Source: JAJPXC01 sp964628905 (GTDB lineage: Bacteria; Bacteroidota; Bacteroidia; Bacteroidales; Muribaculaceae). Taken from it: a stretch of DNA of 64,000 nt. Position 1 is the first letter of the stretch, and the number at the start of each line of letters is the position of its first letter. Below, one piece after another: positions 56,943 through 64,000 of this stretch. Made by a program: the position numbers and the translations under genes. The stretch covers positions 122,171 to 186,170 of the forward strand of contig CAZVNS010000001.1 in assembly GCA_964628905.1 (NCBI GenBank), written 5' to 3'. Below the pieces are notes generated by a model. The model was not told where the DNA came from. It ran no database searches and saw only the letters and a program-made list of their open reading frames with translations.

Positions 56943-57503
56943 TTATTTGCGGCGGTAAAGTTTGGTGGGGTAGTCGCAGCGCACGCGGCCCCGGGCTATG
57001 TTGTTGAGCTTCGATTTGATGAGCTGGCGACGGATGGCCGAGATGTGGTCGGTGTAGACCTTACCTTCGAGGTGGTCGCACTCGTGCTGCACGATGCGCG
57101 CCAGAAATCCACTGATTTCCTCCTCGTGCTCCTCGAAGTTCTCGTCAAGCCAGCGCAGGCGTATGTGCTCCACGCGCTTCACATCCTCCGACAGCCCCGG
57201 CAGCGACAGGCACCCCTCGGAGCGCGACACCGCGTCGCCGTCCAACACCTCAATCTCGGGGTTGATCAGCGTTAGCTTGCGGCCCGCACATTCCGGGAAG
57301 GCCTCCTTCACCGGGTCGGCGTCAATCACCACTATGCGGTCGTTGCGCCCGATCTGCGGCGCGGCCAGTCCAACACCCTCTGAGGCGTACATCGTGGCCC
57401 ACATGTTGTCGAGCAGCGTCCGCAGCTCAGGGTAATCCTTATCAATCGGCTTTGACACGGTGCGAAGCACCGGGTGGCCATACAGGTATATTGGAAGTCG
57501 CAT
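56943..57503 (-). CDS. def: Peptide deformylase
   Basis: The 186-residue metalloenzyme removes the formyl group from nascent proteins. The three motifs are GVGLAAPQIGRND, EGCLSLPGL (metal-binding Cys) and QHECDHLEGKVYTD (HExxH-type metal ligands and catalytic Glu). Length is standard. It follows ruvX across a 9-bp repeat array. Confidence 0.96.
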   Translation of the reverse strand: MRLPIYLYGHPVLRTVSKPIDKDYPELRTLLDNMWATMYASEGVGLAAPQIGRNDRIVVIDADPVKEAFPECAGRKLTLINPEIEVLDGDAVSRSEGCLSLPGLSEDVKRVEHIRLRWLDENFEEHEEEISGFLARIVQHECDHLEGKVYTDHISAIRRQLIKSKLNNIARGRVRCDYPTKLYRRK

Positions 57504-57506
57504 ATA

Positions 57507-57563
57507 TGAGTTTTTAAGTTGTTAAGTTGTTAAGGTAATTAAGGTCGTTAAGGTCATTAAGTA
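57507..57563. repeat. 9-bp-phased repeat array between ruvX and def
   Basis: AGTTTTTAA, then GTTGTTAA, GTTGTTAAG, GTAATTAAG, GTCGTTAAG and GTCATTAAG run with a period of eight to nine. The array fills the gap and includes the ruvX stop (57557-57559). It begins three bases before the def ATG. Confidence 0.7.
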
Positions 57564-57985
57564 GTGGGACATTTTAAGCTATCCAAATAGCCATTTAGGA
57601 TTATCGCGGCTGATATTTGGTCGACGATTGCCTTGTCGCGGCGCGCCATTCGGGGCATACCCCCGTCGAGCATCGCCCGGTGGGCCAGCACCGACGTGAA
57701 GCGCTCATCCCACATTATTATATTAATGTGCGCGGGAAGCACCTTGCGCAGCCGCCGCAGCGCCGGCTCGATCCAGCGCATCGACTCCGACTCCTCGCCG
57801 CGCATCGTCGTAGGATGGCCCACGACGATGGCCTCCACCTCCTCGCAGCCCACATAGTCGAGCAGCCACCCCTCAAGGTCGCATGCCCGCACAGTGGTCA
57901 GCGGGTTGGCCACCAGCTGCAGCGTGTCGGTAGCCGCCACGCCGCACCGCTTGCGCCCATAGTCGATTGCTAACAGTCGTGCCAT
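57557..57985 (-). CDS. ruvX: Putative Holliday junction resolvase / pre-16S rRNA nuclease (YqgF)
   Basis: The 142-residue RNase H-fold nuclease starts LLAIDYGRKRCGVAATD, where the Asp is a metal ligand. It continues with EEVEAIVVGHPTTMRGEES and INIIMWDERFTSVLAHRAM, and ends with KAIVDQISAAIILNGYLD. The family processes the 16S rRNA 5' end in E. coli and was first named for junction resolution. The ATG lies four bases after a -7-like box. Confidence 0.93.
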   Translation of the reverse strand: MARLLAIDYGRKRCGVAATDTLQLVANPLTTVRACDLEGWLLDYVGCEEVEAIVVGHPTTMRGEESESMRWIEPALRRLRKVLPAHINIIMWDERFTSVLAHRAMLDGGMPRMARRDKAIVDQISAAIILNGYLDSLKCPTT

Positions 57986-57989
57986 ACCG

Positions 57990-58020
57990 CGAAGTTACAA
58001 CTTTTTCCGTCAAAGTTCAA
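57990..58020 (-). promoter_or_regulatory. ruvX promoter, -33 supplied by the inverted-repeat element
   Basis: On the minus strand TTG (58020-58018) and TAACTTCG (57997-57990) are 20 bases apart, the expected spacing. The TTG lies in the left arm of the 58014-58140 inverted repeat. The ATG is four bases after the box. Confidence 0.5.
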
Positions 58021-58140
58021 CCCCTCCGGGGTTGCCGGGTGGGGAAAGCCCGGCGCTGAAACCCTATGCGAAGGTCTCCTACCTTGTGCGTAGTGTCCGG
58101 CGGCAGTGCCCCACCCCGGCAACCCCGGAGGGGTTGAACT
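58014..58140. repeat. 127-bp inverted-repeat element
   Basis: The left arm 58014-58044 (31 bases, AGTTCAACCCCTCCGGGG...) matches the reverse complement of the right arm 58109-58140 (32 bases) apart from one extra C. Each arm contains a smaller hairpin, AACCCC-TCC-GGGGTT or its complement. The 64-base centre has no gene. It looks like a non-coding palindromic repeat (REP or MITE type), and open frames across it are probably spurious. Confidence 0.7.
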
Positions 58141-58380
58141 ATGTTAAAATTTCTAAAAAAAACAGGGAGTTGTGGTAGGGTGGGGCGAAATTTGTTATAA
58201 TTTTGGTTGGAAATAGTTGTAGGCAATTGTAGAGAACTACCATGAATTCACAAACGTAGGTGATGTCCACCCCGCCGGGTGGAGGTTGCTTTGCCCCCTA
58301 TGAAGAAGCTACGCTAATACCATGTCATGAATGTTAATACATTAATAATAAAAACTTTACAATCTAAAAAACACAGTATC
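58141..58380 (+). promoter_or_regulatory. Leader region of the giant secreted protein gene
   Basis: AT-rich sequence with a -7 match TAATTTTG at 58198-58205 and a weakly placed TTG at 58170. A long leader of about 170 bases follows. It contains the hairpin CCACCC-CGCC-GGGTGG at 58267-58282 and a run of A/T before the ATG at 58381. The function of the hairpin is unknown. Confidence 0.45.
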
Positions 58381-61300
58381 ATGAAAAAGAAACTGAAAAA
58401 GAAACTACTTTTTCTTTTAATGACCATGCTGGCCCTTGTCGGAGCCTCCCCCTCCGCAAGCGCCGCTTTCTCAACTAACACGACATACTACGCTGATTTT
58501 TCAAGCTGTTCGTGGTGGAATAACTCTGATGCTATACTTATTGTTTGGGATGGAAGCAGTGATGTTAAGGCTACCAAAGTTGGGAGTACAGGCTATTGGA
58601 AGTTCAAGGTAACTAATGATGCCAGTACAATCTATTTAAAGCGATCAAGCTCAGCTGGTGAAAAATGGAACGAAATAACTGTTAATTCTCCTTCAGACTC
58701 ACAAAACCTTATAATAGGAAATAGTAATTTTGATGGATATAGTTATAGCACATATTCAGTACCTGCTCCCTATATCTATATCGACGGTAAATCCAATGCT
58801 TTCACAAAATCAGGCGATAACTGGATTTACAGCTTTGAAGCTTCATCTGACACGGAGTTCCGTCTACAAAACTCAGACAACACCACCGCTCTTGGCGTTA
58901 ATGTAGAAAATGTGGCACTCTGCCCAAATGGTGCAACCTACAATGATACATGGACTTGGAGTGTAGGTGAAAATGATTTGAGTGAGTATGGCAATTATTC
59001 AGGTAGACTCAAAGTTGAGGGAGGCTATAAATATACCATCACCATAGATAATGATCTTTGGAATGTCACTCTCGCTAGCGAGGCTATAGTGGATCAGAAT
59101 CCTTATACCGTGAGCAAGGTGGAAATCTACAACGCTGCCAACAACAGCACCGGCACGTTCACCGACACCGACGGCACCTGGACCCTCACCGGCTTCTCCC
59201 CCACGGCATGGGCGACAAACTCTGACGATGCCCGCTACCGCATAAAGGTGACCCTCAGCAACGGCTCTTCGGAGAAGTCTGCTGAATACACTACAAAAGA
59301 AGCAGACAACGCGAATTATTGGATTCAGCCCAACACCACAGTGGATATGGTGGCCGCAACCTCCGGTTGGTTCGTCTTCAACAATAAGGATCAAGGCGCT
59401 GTGGTCAACCTTACCGCCAACTTCGCAGAAGACGGCGAGACCCTCTCATCCGTCACCATGAGCCAGTCCAACCCGGTGCTCTACCTCCGCGGTGAGTGGT
59501 TTAACGGCTGGGGCGCTGACGACAACAACAAGTTCACAGAGTCAAACGGTGTCTACACCTTCACCATGCCCACCGGGTCGCAGATTAACGCCAACTCTTC
59601 ATGGAAGATTGGCAGCGAAAATTGGAGCTATTCTGTAGGCAGCTTCTCATCCACCACCTTGGAAAATCTCTCGGGTGAGATTAATGCAGCAGGCTCTAAC
59701 TTCGTCTGCACAAGCGATATCCCCGCCGGTGCCGTAATCACATATAATATAATAGACAATTCTCTTAAGATATCCGCGCCCCTGACCATCACGAAGGTGG
59801 AGATCTACAATAACTACACAACTTCGGATGTCAAGGAGTTCACTCTCCAAGATGATGGCACATACTACCTCGCTAACTTTCAGCCCCAGGATTGGGCCGA
59901 AAACAACAATGGGCAAAGCTCAGTGTGGACGTCAACTCAGTATCGTATCCGAGTAACCCTGAGCGACGGCACAACAACCCTTTATACTGCTGCCGAAAAG
60001 GATAATGCTACTTATTGGATTACTGGTTCACAGTACGATATGGTAGTGGCTGGTGAAGGTTGGATGATGTTCCCTGAGTCGAATGGTGTGAAGAACATCA
60101 CCCTCACCTTTGAGGGCACCACGCTCAAGACACTCTCTACCGCCAACCGCGAGGTGACCGCCGCTGAGTATGTCAACATGCCACTGAAGCGCACCGACTT
60201 CGCCGGCGGCAAGGCACACTACTTCCTGGTGGGTTTCCGCACCGCCGCATGGCGCCTGCAGCCCGAATGGGAGCTCCAGAAGCAGGACGACGGCACTTAC
60301 GCCCTCCCTGCCTTAAAGCGCCTGATGTACTCGCAGCGCTTCGGCATCGCCAAGGTTGACAGCTACGACGACTACATCAACCAGCGCTTCACCCTCTACT
60401 ACGCCGACCAGGTAATCAAGGACCTCTCCGGCTCTGTGACCCTCGATGCCAACCGCTCGACCTCGGCTCACGTGGCCGGTCAGTCTGGCGCCGGCGAAAT
60501 GTTCACCAACGAAAATACGCTGCGCTGGCTCGCCGGTTGGACCGGCGACGATGATATCGATGAGAACTCCATCCGCTGGTACACCCCCGTGCTTCTTGAG
60601 AAGTTCGCCGTGACAGTTAACTCTGGCGGCGAACCCACCCAGCTCGACTATCAGGCCAACAACAGCGCCGCCGAGATCAACAAGCACCGCACATTCTCGC
60701 TCGTGGGCGACAACATCAAGCCCTCCACTGAGATTACCATCGGCAATGAGACCAAGGAGGTGACCAAGTTCACCCACTCATACGATATGAATGGCGGTAT
60801 CGACGGCTGGGCCAACTCGTGGATCCAGTACGACGCCGATGGCAACCCCTACGTCGACGCCACCGGCCACGTGCTGTATCAGACAGCCTTCGACAGCGAC
60901 TGGCTCCCCAACCATCCCACACAGTTTGACTTCACCCTCGACGACGGCACGTTCTTCCCCTATGAGTCGTCTGAAATAACCTTCACCAACGTGGCTAATA
61001 TGTCGGCCGACGAGCTCGCCACCGACCGCTACGCTGACCTCTACAATGCTCACCCCAACGGCACTCAGGCCGACCTGTCAATTGGTAACACCATATCTTC
61101 AGGCAACTTCAACTACACCGAGCACTTCAACGATCCCGCCGGTAACATGGGTGACGGAAATGATGGAACAACCTGGATTGAAAATAGCAGCAGCTACAAC
61201 CAGTCGACATGGCACTGTTTAGTGGTGAAGGACGCCTGGATGCGCGGCAGCTTCAAGATCTGGTCTGGTTGGGGTGGTAACCTCAAGTACGACGAAGGTG

Positions 61301-63738
61301 GCACATCAGACAACAACATGCGCTGGTTCCTCGACAACGGCGGCCACGGCGTACCTGAAACGGAGAAGGGAGTCAAGGGTGCCCCCGTCACCGGCACTGA
61401 CGCCGTGTCACAACTCTACGGCACCCGCATGGATGTCAACGGTGCTAACTTCCATATCACCGAAGATGGCATCATCGGCTCGACCGATCCCCTTGTTTAC
61501 TACAAGCGCGTGATCCTCTGGTACAACGAGGAGCAGTATGGTATGAACTCGGCCGTGCTCCAGTTCATCACCGAGCCCCTCACTCCCTCGATCATGGCCA
61601 CCCGCTCCGGCAAGTCGACAATCGGCTACCGCTGGAACATACCCGCGGTCGACGGCATCGACGGCAGTGAGACCGTGACCCGCGTGGCTATCGTGCGCCG
61701 TACCCTCGATGGCGACAAGGTGGTTGCCACAAAGACCGTCAACGCCAACTACGAAGGCGGCAAGACAGCCAATGAGCTCTCCGACTGGCAGGGCTTCTTC
61801 TACGAGGAAAACATGGCAGCCGGCAAATATGAATATGAGATCTCGGTATGGTACGACGGCGAGGACACCTCGAAGGCTTCAATCCACACCGGTCTGTCAA
61901 ACTCCGTGCAGATCCTGGCCGACGCACAGCCCGTGCGCATCAAGGCTGAGCAGCGCATGGAGGATGGCAAGTACTCATTCGACCTGGTGATCACCCCCTC
62001 AATCCGCGAGAGTCTGCTCGAGCGCACCAGTGGCGACAAGAGCGGCTTGTCGATGGCCAAGTCAATCGTCATCACCCCCGACGACGCCACCAAGGCTGCC
62101 ATCAACGCCGCACGCACCATCGAGTGCACCGGCTGGACCAATACCGACGGCACATTCACCCGCGACTTCAACGAGGATGACATGACACTCCCGGTGATCA
62201 CCATCCGCGACATCGCCCCCAACGCCGGCCTTACCCCCACCAACGACGCTGAATACACCCTGACTGCCACCCTCACCTGCACCGACGGCGACGAGGAGGC
62301 ATGGTCAGCCCTGAGCTACGTCAACTCCACCGCTGCGGCCTCAATCTACGCCCCCACAGTGACCATCAGCCTGGCAGAGCCTCAGTTGGTAGCTGTCAAC
62401 ACCACTGAGGACCGCGATGATATCGCCAACGCCCTCGCAGCCGACGATACAGCCCACTGGCTCCTCCCCGCCGGCTCGCACACCAACGACGGCGCGCTCG
62501 ACAACCCCGCGATGTACACCCTCTTCAATGAGGTTGCCGCCACCGCCACCATCGACGAGCTGATGATCGCCCAGTCAGTTAAGGATTACTGGACCGTAGG
62601 CTACGAGTTCAACGTCAACAACAATTCCGCAAAGATCGAGAACGAGTATCCCACCGAGATCACCATCCACGGCCTTGACATCAACGCCGAGGAGGTCGAC
62701 GACATCTCAGGCATCGCGGGCGACAAGCGCCACCAGGCAGCCGACGGCGCCAACAACGCCTCAGCTACCGTAGCCGTAAGCTACACCCGCGATGGTAACA
62801 CCTACTCGACCCCCGCAAGCGATGAGTCATCCAAGTCATTCACCATCGACCTTGGTCAGCCCACATTCACCGTCGGCAAGAAGACTTGGCTCACCCAGGA
62901 CTACGCCGAGAGCAACAACGCCTCTGTTGAGAACAACCGCACAATCGCCCGCGCACAGTTCGACGGCACAGTCGGCGGCATCTGTGCAGGCCTCAACTAC
63001 TACGTAGGCTTCAACTTCACCCACCAGGACATGAGCCAGATCGTTGACGACCTCGGCAACCTCCTCGCCGGCGGTACCCCCGACGGCTCATTCAAGGGCC
63101 AGCAGCTCTACTGGGGCGTGATCAACAACCGCGCAGCCCAGGGTGGCCGCGTGATCGGTCGACGCACCTCTGAGGAGTCGAAGTACGTACCGAGCCTCGG
63201 CTTCGACTACCTGCAAGCAACCTCTTACGCCGACCGCATCGCATACATCAGCGACTGGACCGTTGAGAAAAACTCATGGTCGCACGCCTTCAAGCAGACC
63301 GACAACGCCAACCGCCTCCCCCTCGAGGTTACCCCCATCGCCGTAGGCGAATACAAATCTGACCTCACCGAGGCAGTAGCCGAAGTCAAACTCACCGGCC
63401 AGATCTCAGTGGTATACCCCATCTGCCAAGGTATCACCGTCACCGCTGAACAGACAAGCACCAGCGTCCAAGCCAAGGTAGCACAGGAAGCTAGCCACAC
63501 AATCTCAGTCGAGGGCAAGCTCGCCAACATCAAGGCCCTCTCAGCCGTGGCCAACGTAGACGACATCACCTTCACAGCCAACGACTACGTGACCGGCATC
63601 GAAACCATCGACGCTGACTCCATCGACGCCGACACCGAGATCTACAACCTCCAGGGCATCCGCGTGGCCAACCCCGCCCCCGGCAACATCTACATCTTCC
63701 GCCGCGGCATCGTCACCACCAAAGCCCTCTACCGCTAA
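58381..63738 (+). CDS. Giant secreted repeat protein with C-terminal sorting-like motif
   Basis: The 1785-residue protein has a signal peptide (KKLLFLLMTMLALVGASPSASA), which fixes the ATG at 58381 over one 18 codons upstream. The N-terminal quarter contains aromatic beta modules resembling carbohydrate-binding domains (PYIYIDGKSNAFTKSGDNWI). Two related modules of about 110 residues start near residues 240 and 468 (VEIYNAANNSTGTF and VEIYNNYTTSDVKEF, each with YRI(K/R)VTLS). A fibronectin-like segment lies near 1070-1160. The tail EIYNLQGIRVANPAPGNIYI matches that of the 5999 protein. It is probably a surface adhesin or glycan binder. The first 750 bases are visibly AT-richer than the rest. 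Confidence 0.72.
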   Translation: MKKKLKKKLLFLLMTMLALVGASPSASAAFSTNTTYYADFSSCSWWNNSDAILIVWDGSSDVKATKVGSTGYWKFKVTNDASTIYLKRSSSAGEKWNEITVNSPSDSQNLIIGNSNFDGYSYSTYSVPAPYIYIDGKSNAFTKSGDNWIYSFEASSDTEFRLQNSDNTTALGVNVENVALCPNGATYNDTWTWSVGENDLSEYGNYSGRLKVEGGYKYTITIDNDLWNVTLASEAIVDQNPYTVSKVEIYNAANNSTGTFTDTDGTWTLTGFSPTAWATNSDDARYRIKVTLSNGSSEKSAEYTTKEADNANYWIQPNTTVDMVAATSGWFVFNNKDQGAVVNLTANFAEDGETLSSVTMSQSNPVLYLRGEWFNGWGADDNNKFTESNGVYTFTMPTGSQINANSSWKIGSENWSYSVGSFSSTTLENLSGEINAAGSNFVCTSDIPAGAVITYNIIDNSLKISAPLTITKVEIYNNYTTSDVKEFTLQDDGTYYLANFQPQDWAENNNGQSSVWTSTQYRIRVTLSDGTTTLYTAAEKDNATYWITGSQYDMVVAGEGWMMFPESNGVKNITLTFEGTTLKTLSTANREVTAAEYVNMPLKRTDFAGGKAHYFLVGFRTAAWRLQPEWELQKQDDGTYALPALKRLMYSQRFGIAKVDSYDDYINQRFTLYYADQVIKDLSGSVTLDANRSTSAHVAGQSGAGEMFTNENTLRWLAGWTGDDDIDENSIRWYTPVLLEKFAVTVNSGGEPTQLDYQANNSAAEINKHRTFSLVGDNIKPSTEITIGNETKEVTKFTHSYDMNGGIDGWANSWIQYDADGNPYVDATGHVLYQTAFDSDWLPNHPTQFDFTLDDGTFFPYESSEITFTNVANMSADELATDRYADLYNAHPNGTQADLSIGNTISSGNFNYTEHFNDPAGNMGDGNDGTTWIENSSSYNQSTWHCLVVKDAWMRGSFKIWSGWGGNLKYDEGGTSDNNMRWFLDNGGHGVPETEKGVKGAPVTGTDAVSQLYGTRMDVNGANFHITEDGIIGSTDPLVYYKRVILWYNEEQYGMNSAVLQFITEPLTPSIMATRSGKSTIGYRWNIPAVDGIDGSETVTRVAIVRRTLDGDKVVATKTVNANYEGGKTANELSDWQGFFYEENMAAGKYEYEISVWYDGEDTSKASIHTGLSNSVQILADAQPVRIKAEQRMEDGKYSFDLVITPSIRESLLERTSGDKSGLSMAKSIVITPDDATKAAINAARTIECTGWTNTDGTFTRDFNEDDMTLPVITIRDIAPNAGLTPTNDAEYTLTATLTCTDGDEEAWSALSYVNSTAAASIYAPTVTISLAEPQLVAVNTTEDRDDIANALAADDTAHWLLPAGSHTNDGALDNPAMYTLFNEVAATATIDELMIAQSVKDYWTVGYEFNVNNNSAKIENEYPTEITIHGLDINAEEVDDISGIAGDKRHQAADGANNASATVAVSYTRDGNTYSTPASDESSKSFTIDLGQPTFTVGKKTWLTQDYAESNNASVENNRTIARAQFDGTVGGICAGLNYYVGFNFTHQDMSQIVDDLGNLLAGGTPDGSFKGQQLYWGVINNRAAQGGRVIGRRTSEESKYVPSLGFDYLQATSYADRIAYISDWTVEKNSWSHAFKQTDNANRLPLEVTPIAVGEYKSDLTEAVAEVKLTGQISVVYPICQGITVTAEQTSTSVQAKVAQEASHTISVEGKLANIKALSAVANVDDITFTANDYVTGIETIDADSIDADTEIYNLQGIRVANPAPGNIYIFRRGIVTTKALYR

Positions 63739-63762
63739 TTCCGATCCTATCCACCCATCCCC

Positions 63763-63793
63763 GGGGCGCGGCCACAAGCCGCGCCCCTCTTTT
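63763..63793 (+). terminator. Terminator of the giant gene
   Basis: GGGGCGCGGC at 63763-63772 pairs perfectly with GCCGCGCCCC at 63778-63787 around CACAA, followed by TCTTTT. It lies 24 bases after the stop. Confidence 0.88.
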
Positions 63794-63809
63794 ATGCCCC
63801 GCAGCCCCG

Positions 63810-63920
63810 CAGCACCAAGCCCCCCTCCGTCCCCCTCCGTCCCCCAAGCCCCCCCTCCGTCCCCCTTGTGTGGGGGGGCTGAGGGGGCTCCGGGGCTGGG
63901 GGCTCCGGGCGCTCGCCCCC
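63810..63920. repeat. C-rich low-complexity tract
   Basis: Repeated CCCCCTCCGT and GGGGGCT-like units, partly self-complementary, fill this stretch. Frames across it are repetitive and look spurious. It may be slippage-prone, and no gene is visible. Confidence 0.6.
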
Positions 63921-63960
63921 AACGCATTAACTTTTTTTAACACAGATTTCCTTGCTTTTG

Positions 63961-63993
63961 TTTTGCGCATGTCGCGGAAAGCGCGTACCTTCG
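63961..63993 (+). promoter_or_regulatory. Promoter for a gene beyond the window
   Basis: TTTTG at 63961-63965 and TACCTTCG at 63986-63993 are 20 bases apart, matching the Bacteroidetes layout with the TTCG variant of the -7 box. The downstream gene is not included. Confidence 0.6.
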
Positions 63994-64000
63994 CACTCGC

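Noticed and set aside
58017..58226. 69-codon minus-strand frame across the inverted-repeat element
   Set aside because: The frame is a translation of the palindromic arms, and similar frames would arise wherever the element inserts.
63541..63970. Minus-strand frames of 128 and 85 codons near the right edge
   Set aside because: They run through the terminator and the C-rich tract, are low complexity and oppose the end of the giant gene.

Overview
The window is chromosomal DNA from a GC-rich member of the Bacteroidales, most like a gut Muribaculaceae (S24-7) genome. Several things point there. Promoters carry the Bacteroidetes -7 box TAnnTTTG, with a TTG/TTTG about 20 bases upstream where it can be found. 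Start codons lack Shine-Dalgarno sequences. Typical families are present: DUF4254, DUF3822, DUF4294, DUF4836, TIGR02757 and a PorZ-like protein. Coding strands are rich in C. Nearly all of it is ordinary core genome. I see no rRNA, tRNA, CRISPR array, prophage or insertion sequence.

Layout. 1-11.3 kb: sodium symporter, WYL regulator, YqeY, serS, a secreted EEP-type nuclease followed by an OB-fold secreted protein, a DUF4254/GT9 pair and recA. 11.3-16.3 kb (minus): a small HTH gene, then the operon coaX - outer-membrane protein - lptC - CorC-like - SpoU methylase. 16.3-19.7 kb (plus): Ig-like lipoprotein, DUF3822, rsmD. 19.8-27.6 kb (minus): a tightly packed run ribE - GH31 - two lipoproteins - ABC ATPase - permease. 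27.7-29.6 kb (minus): thioesterase, DciA-like protein and recF, divergent from TIGR02757. 30.5-34.3 kb (minus): frdCAB fumarate reductase. 34.9-39.0 kb (plus): SIS isomerase, PfkB-like, ribH, GT4, SDR. 39.5-41.6 kb: an Eco47II-like restriction-modification pair that is AT-richer than its flanks. 41.6-54.6 kb (all minus): ettA, flippase-like protein, DUF4294, nadB, an unknown gene, porZ, rdgB, leuS, nadA. 54.63-55.05 kb: an AT-rich divergent gap with four TTATCAACA boxes, a candidate replication origin. 55.0-58.0 kb: pseudokinase, GNAT-like protein, def, ruvX. 58.4-63.7 kb: a giant secreted repeat protein.

How the genes work together. nadB and nadA supply the first two steps of de novo NAD synthesis. 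ribE and ribH supply the last two steps of riboflavin synthesis. FrdCAB is the fumarate reductase of anaerobic Bacteroidales energy metabolism and needs FAD. lptC, the sugar-phosphate isomerase, GT9, GT4 and the flippase-like protein point to cell-surface glycolipid assembly. The PorZ-like protein, and a C-terminal motif shared by two secreted proteins, suggest a type IX-like export route.

The least explained material is intergenic. There are (1) 10-bp-phased TCGA repeats at five sites, (2) 9-bp-phased A/T-rich repeats at seven sites, (3) a three-copy hairpin element with the core GGACAGCTTCG, (4) a 127-bp inverted-repeat element, (5) start codons only 4-8 nt after the -7 box, twice as divergent pairs, and (6) the TTATCAACA cluster.
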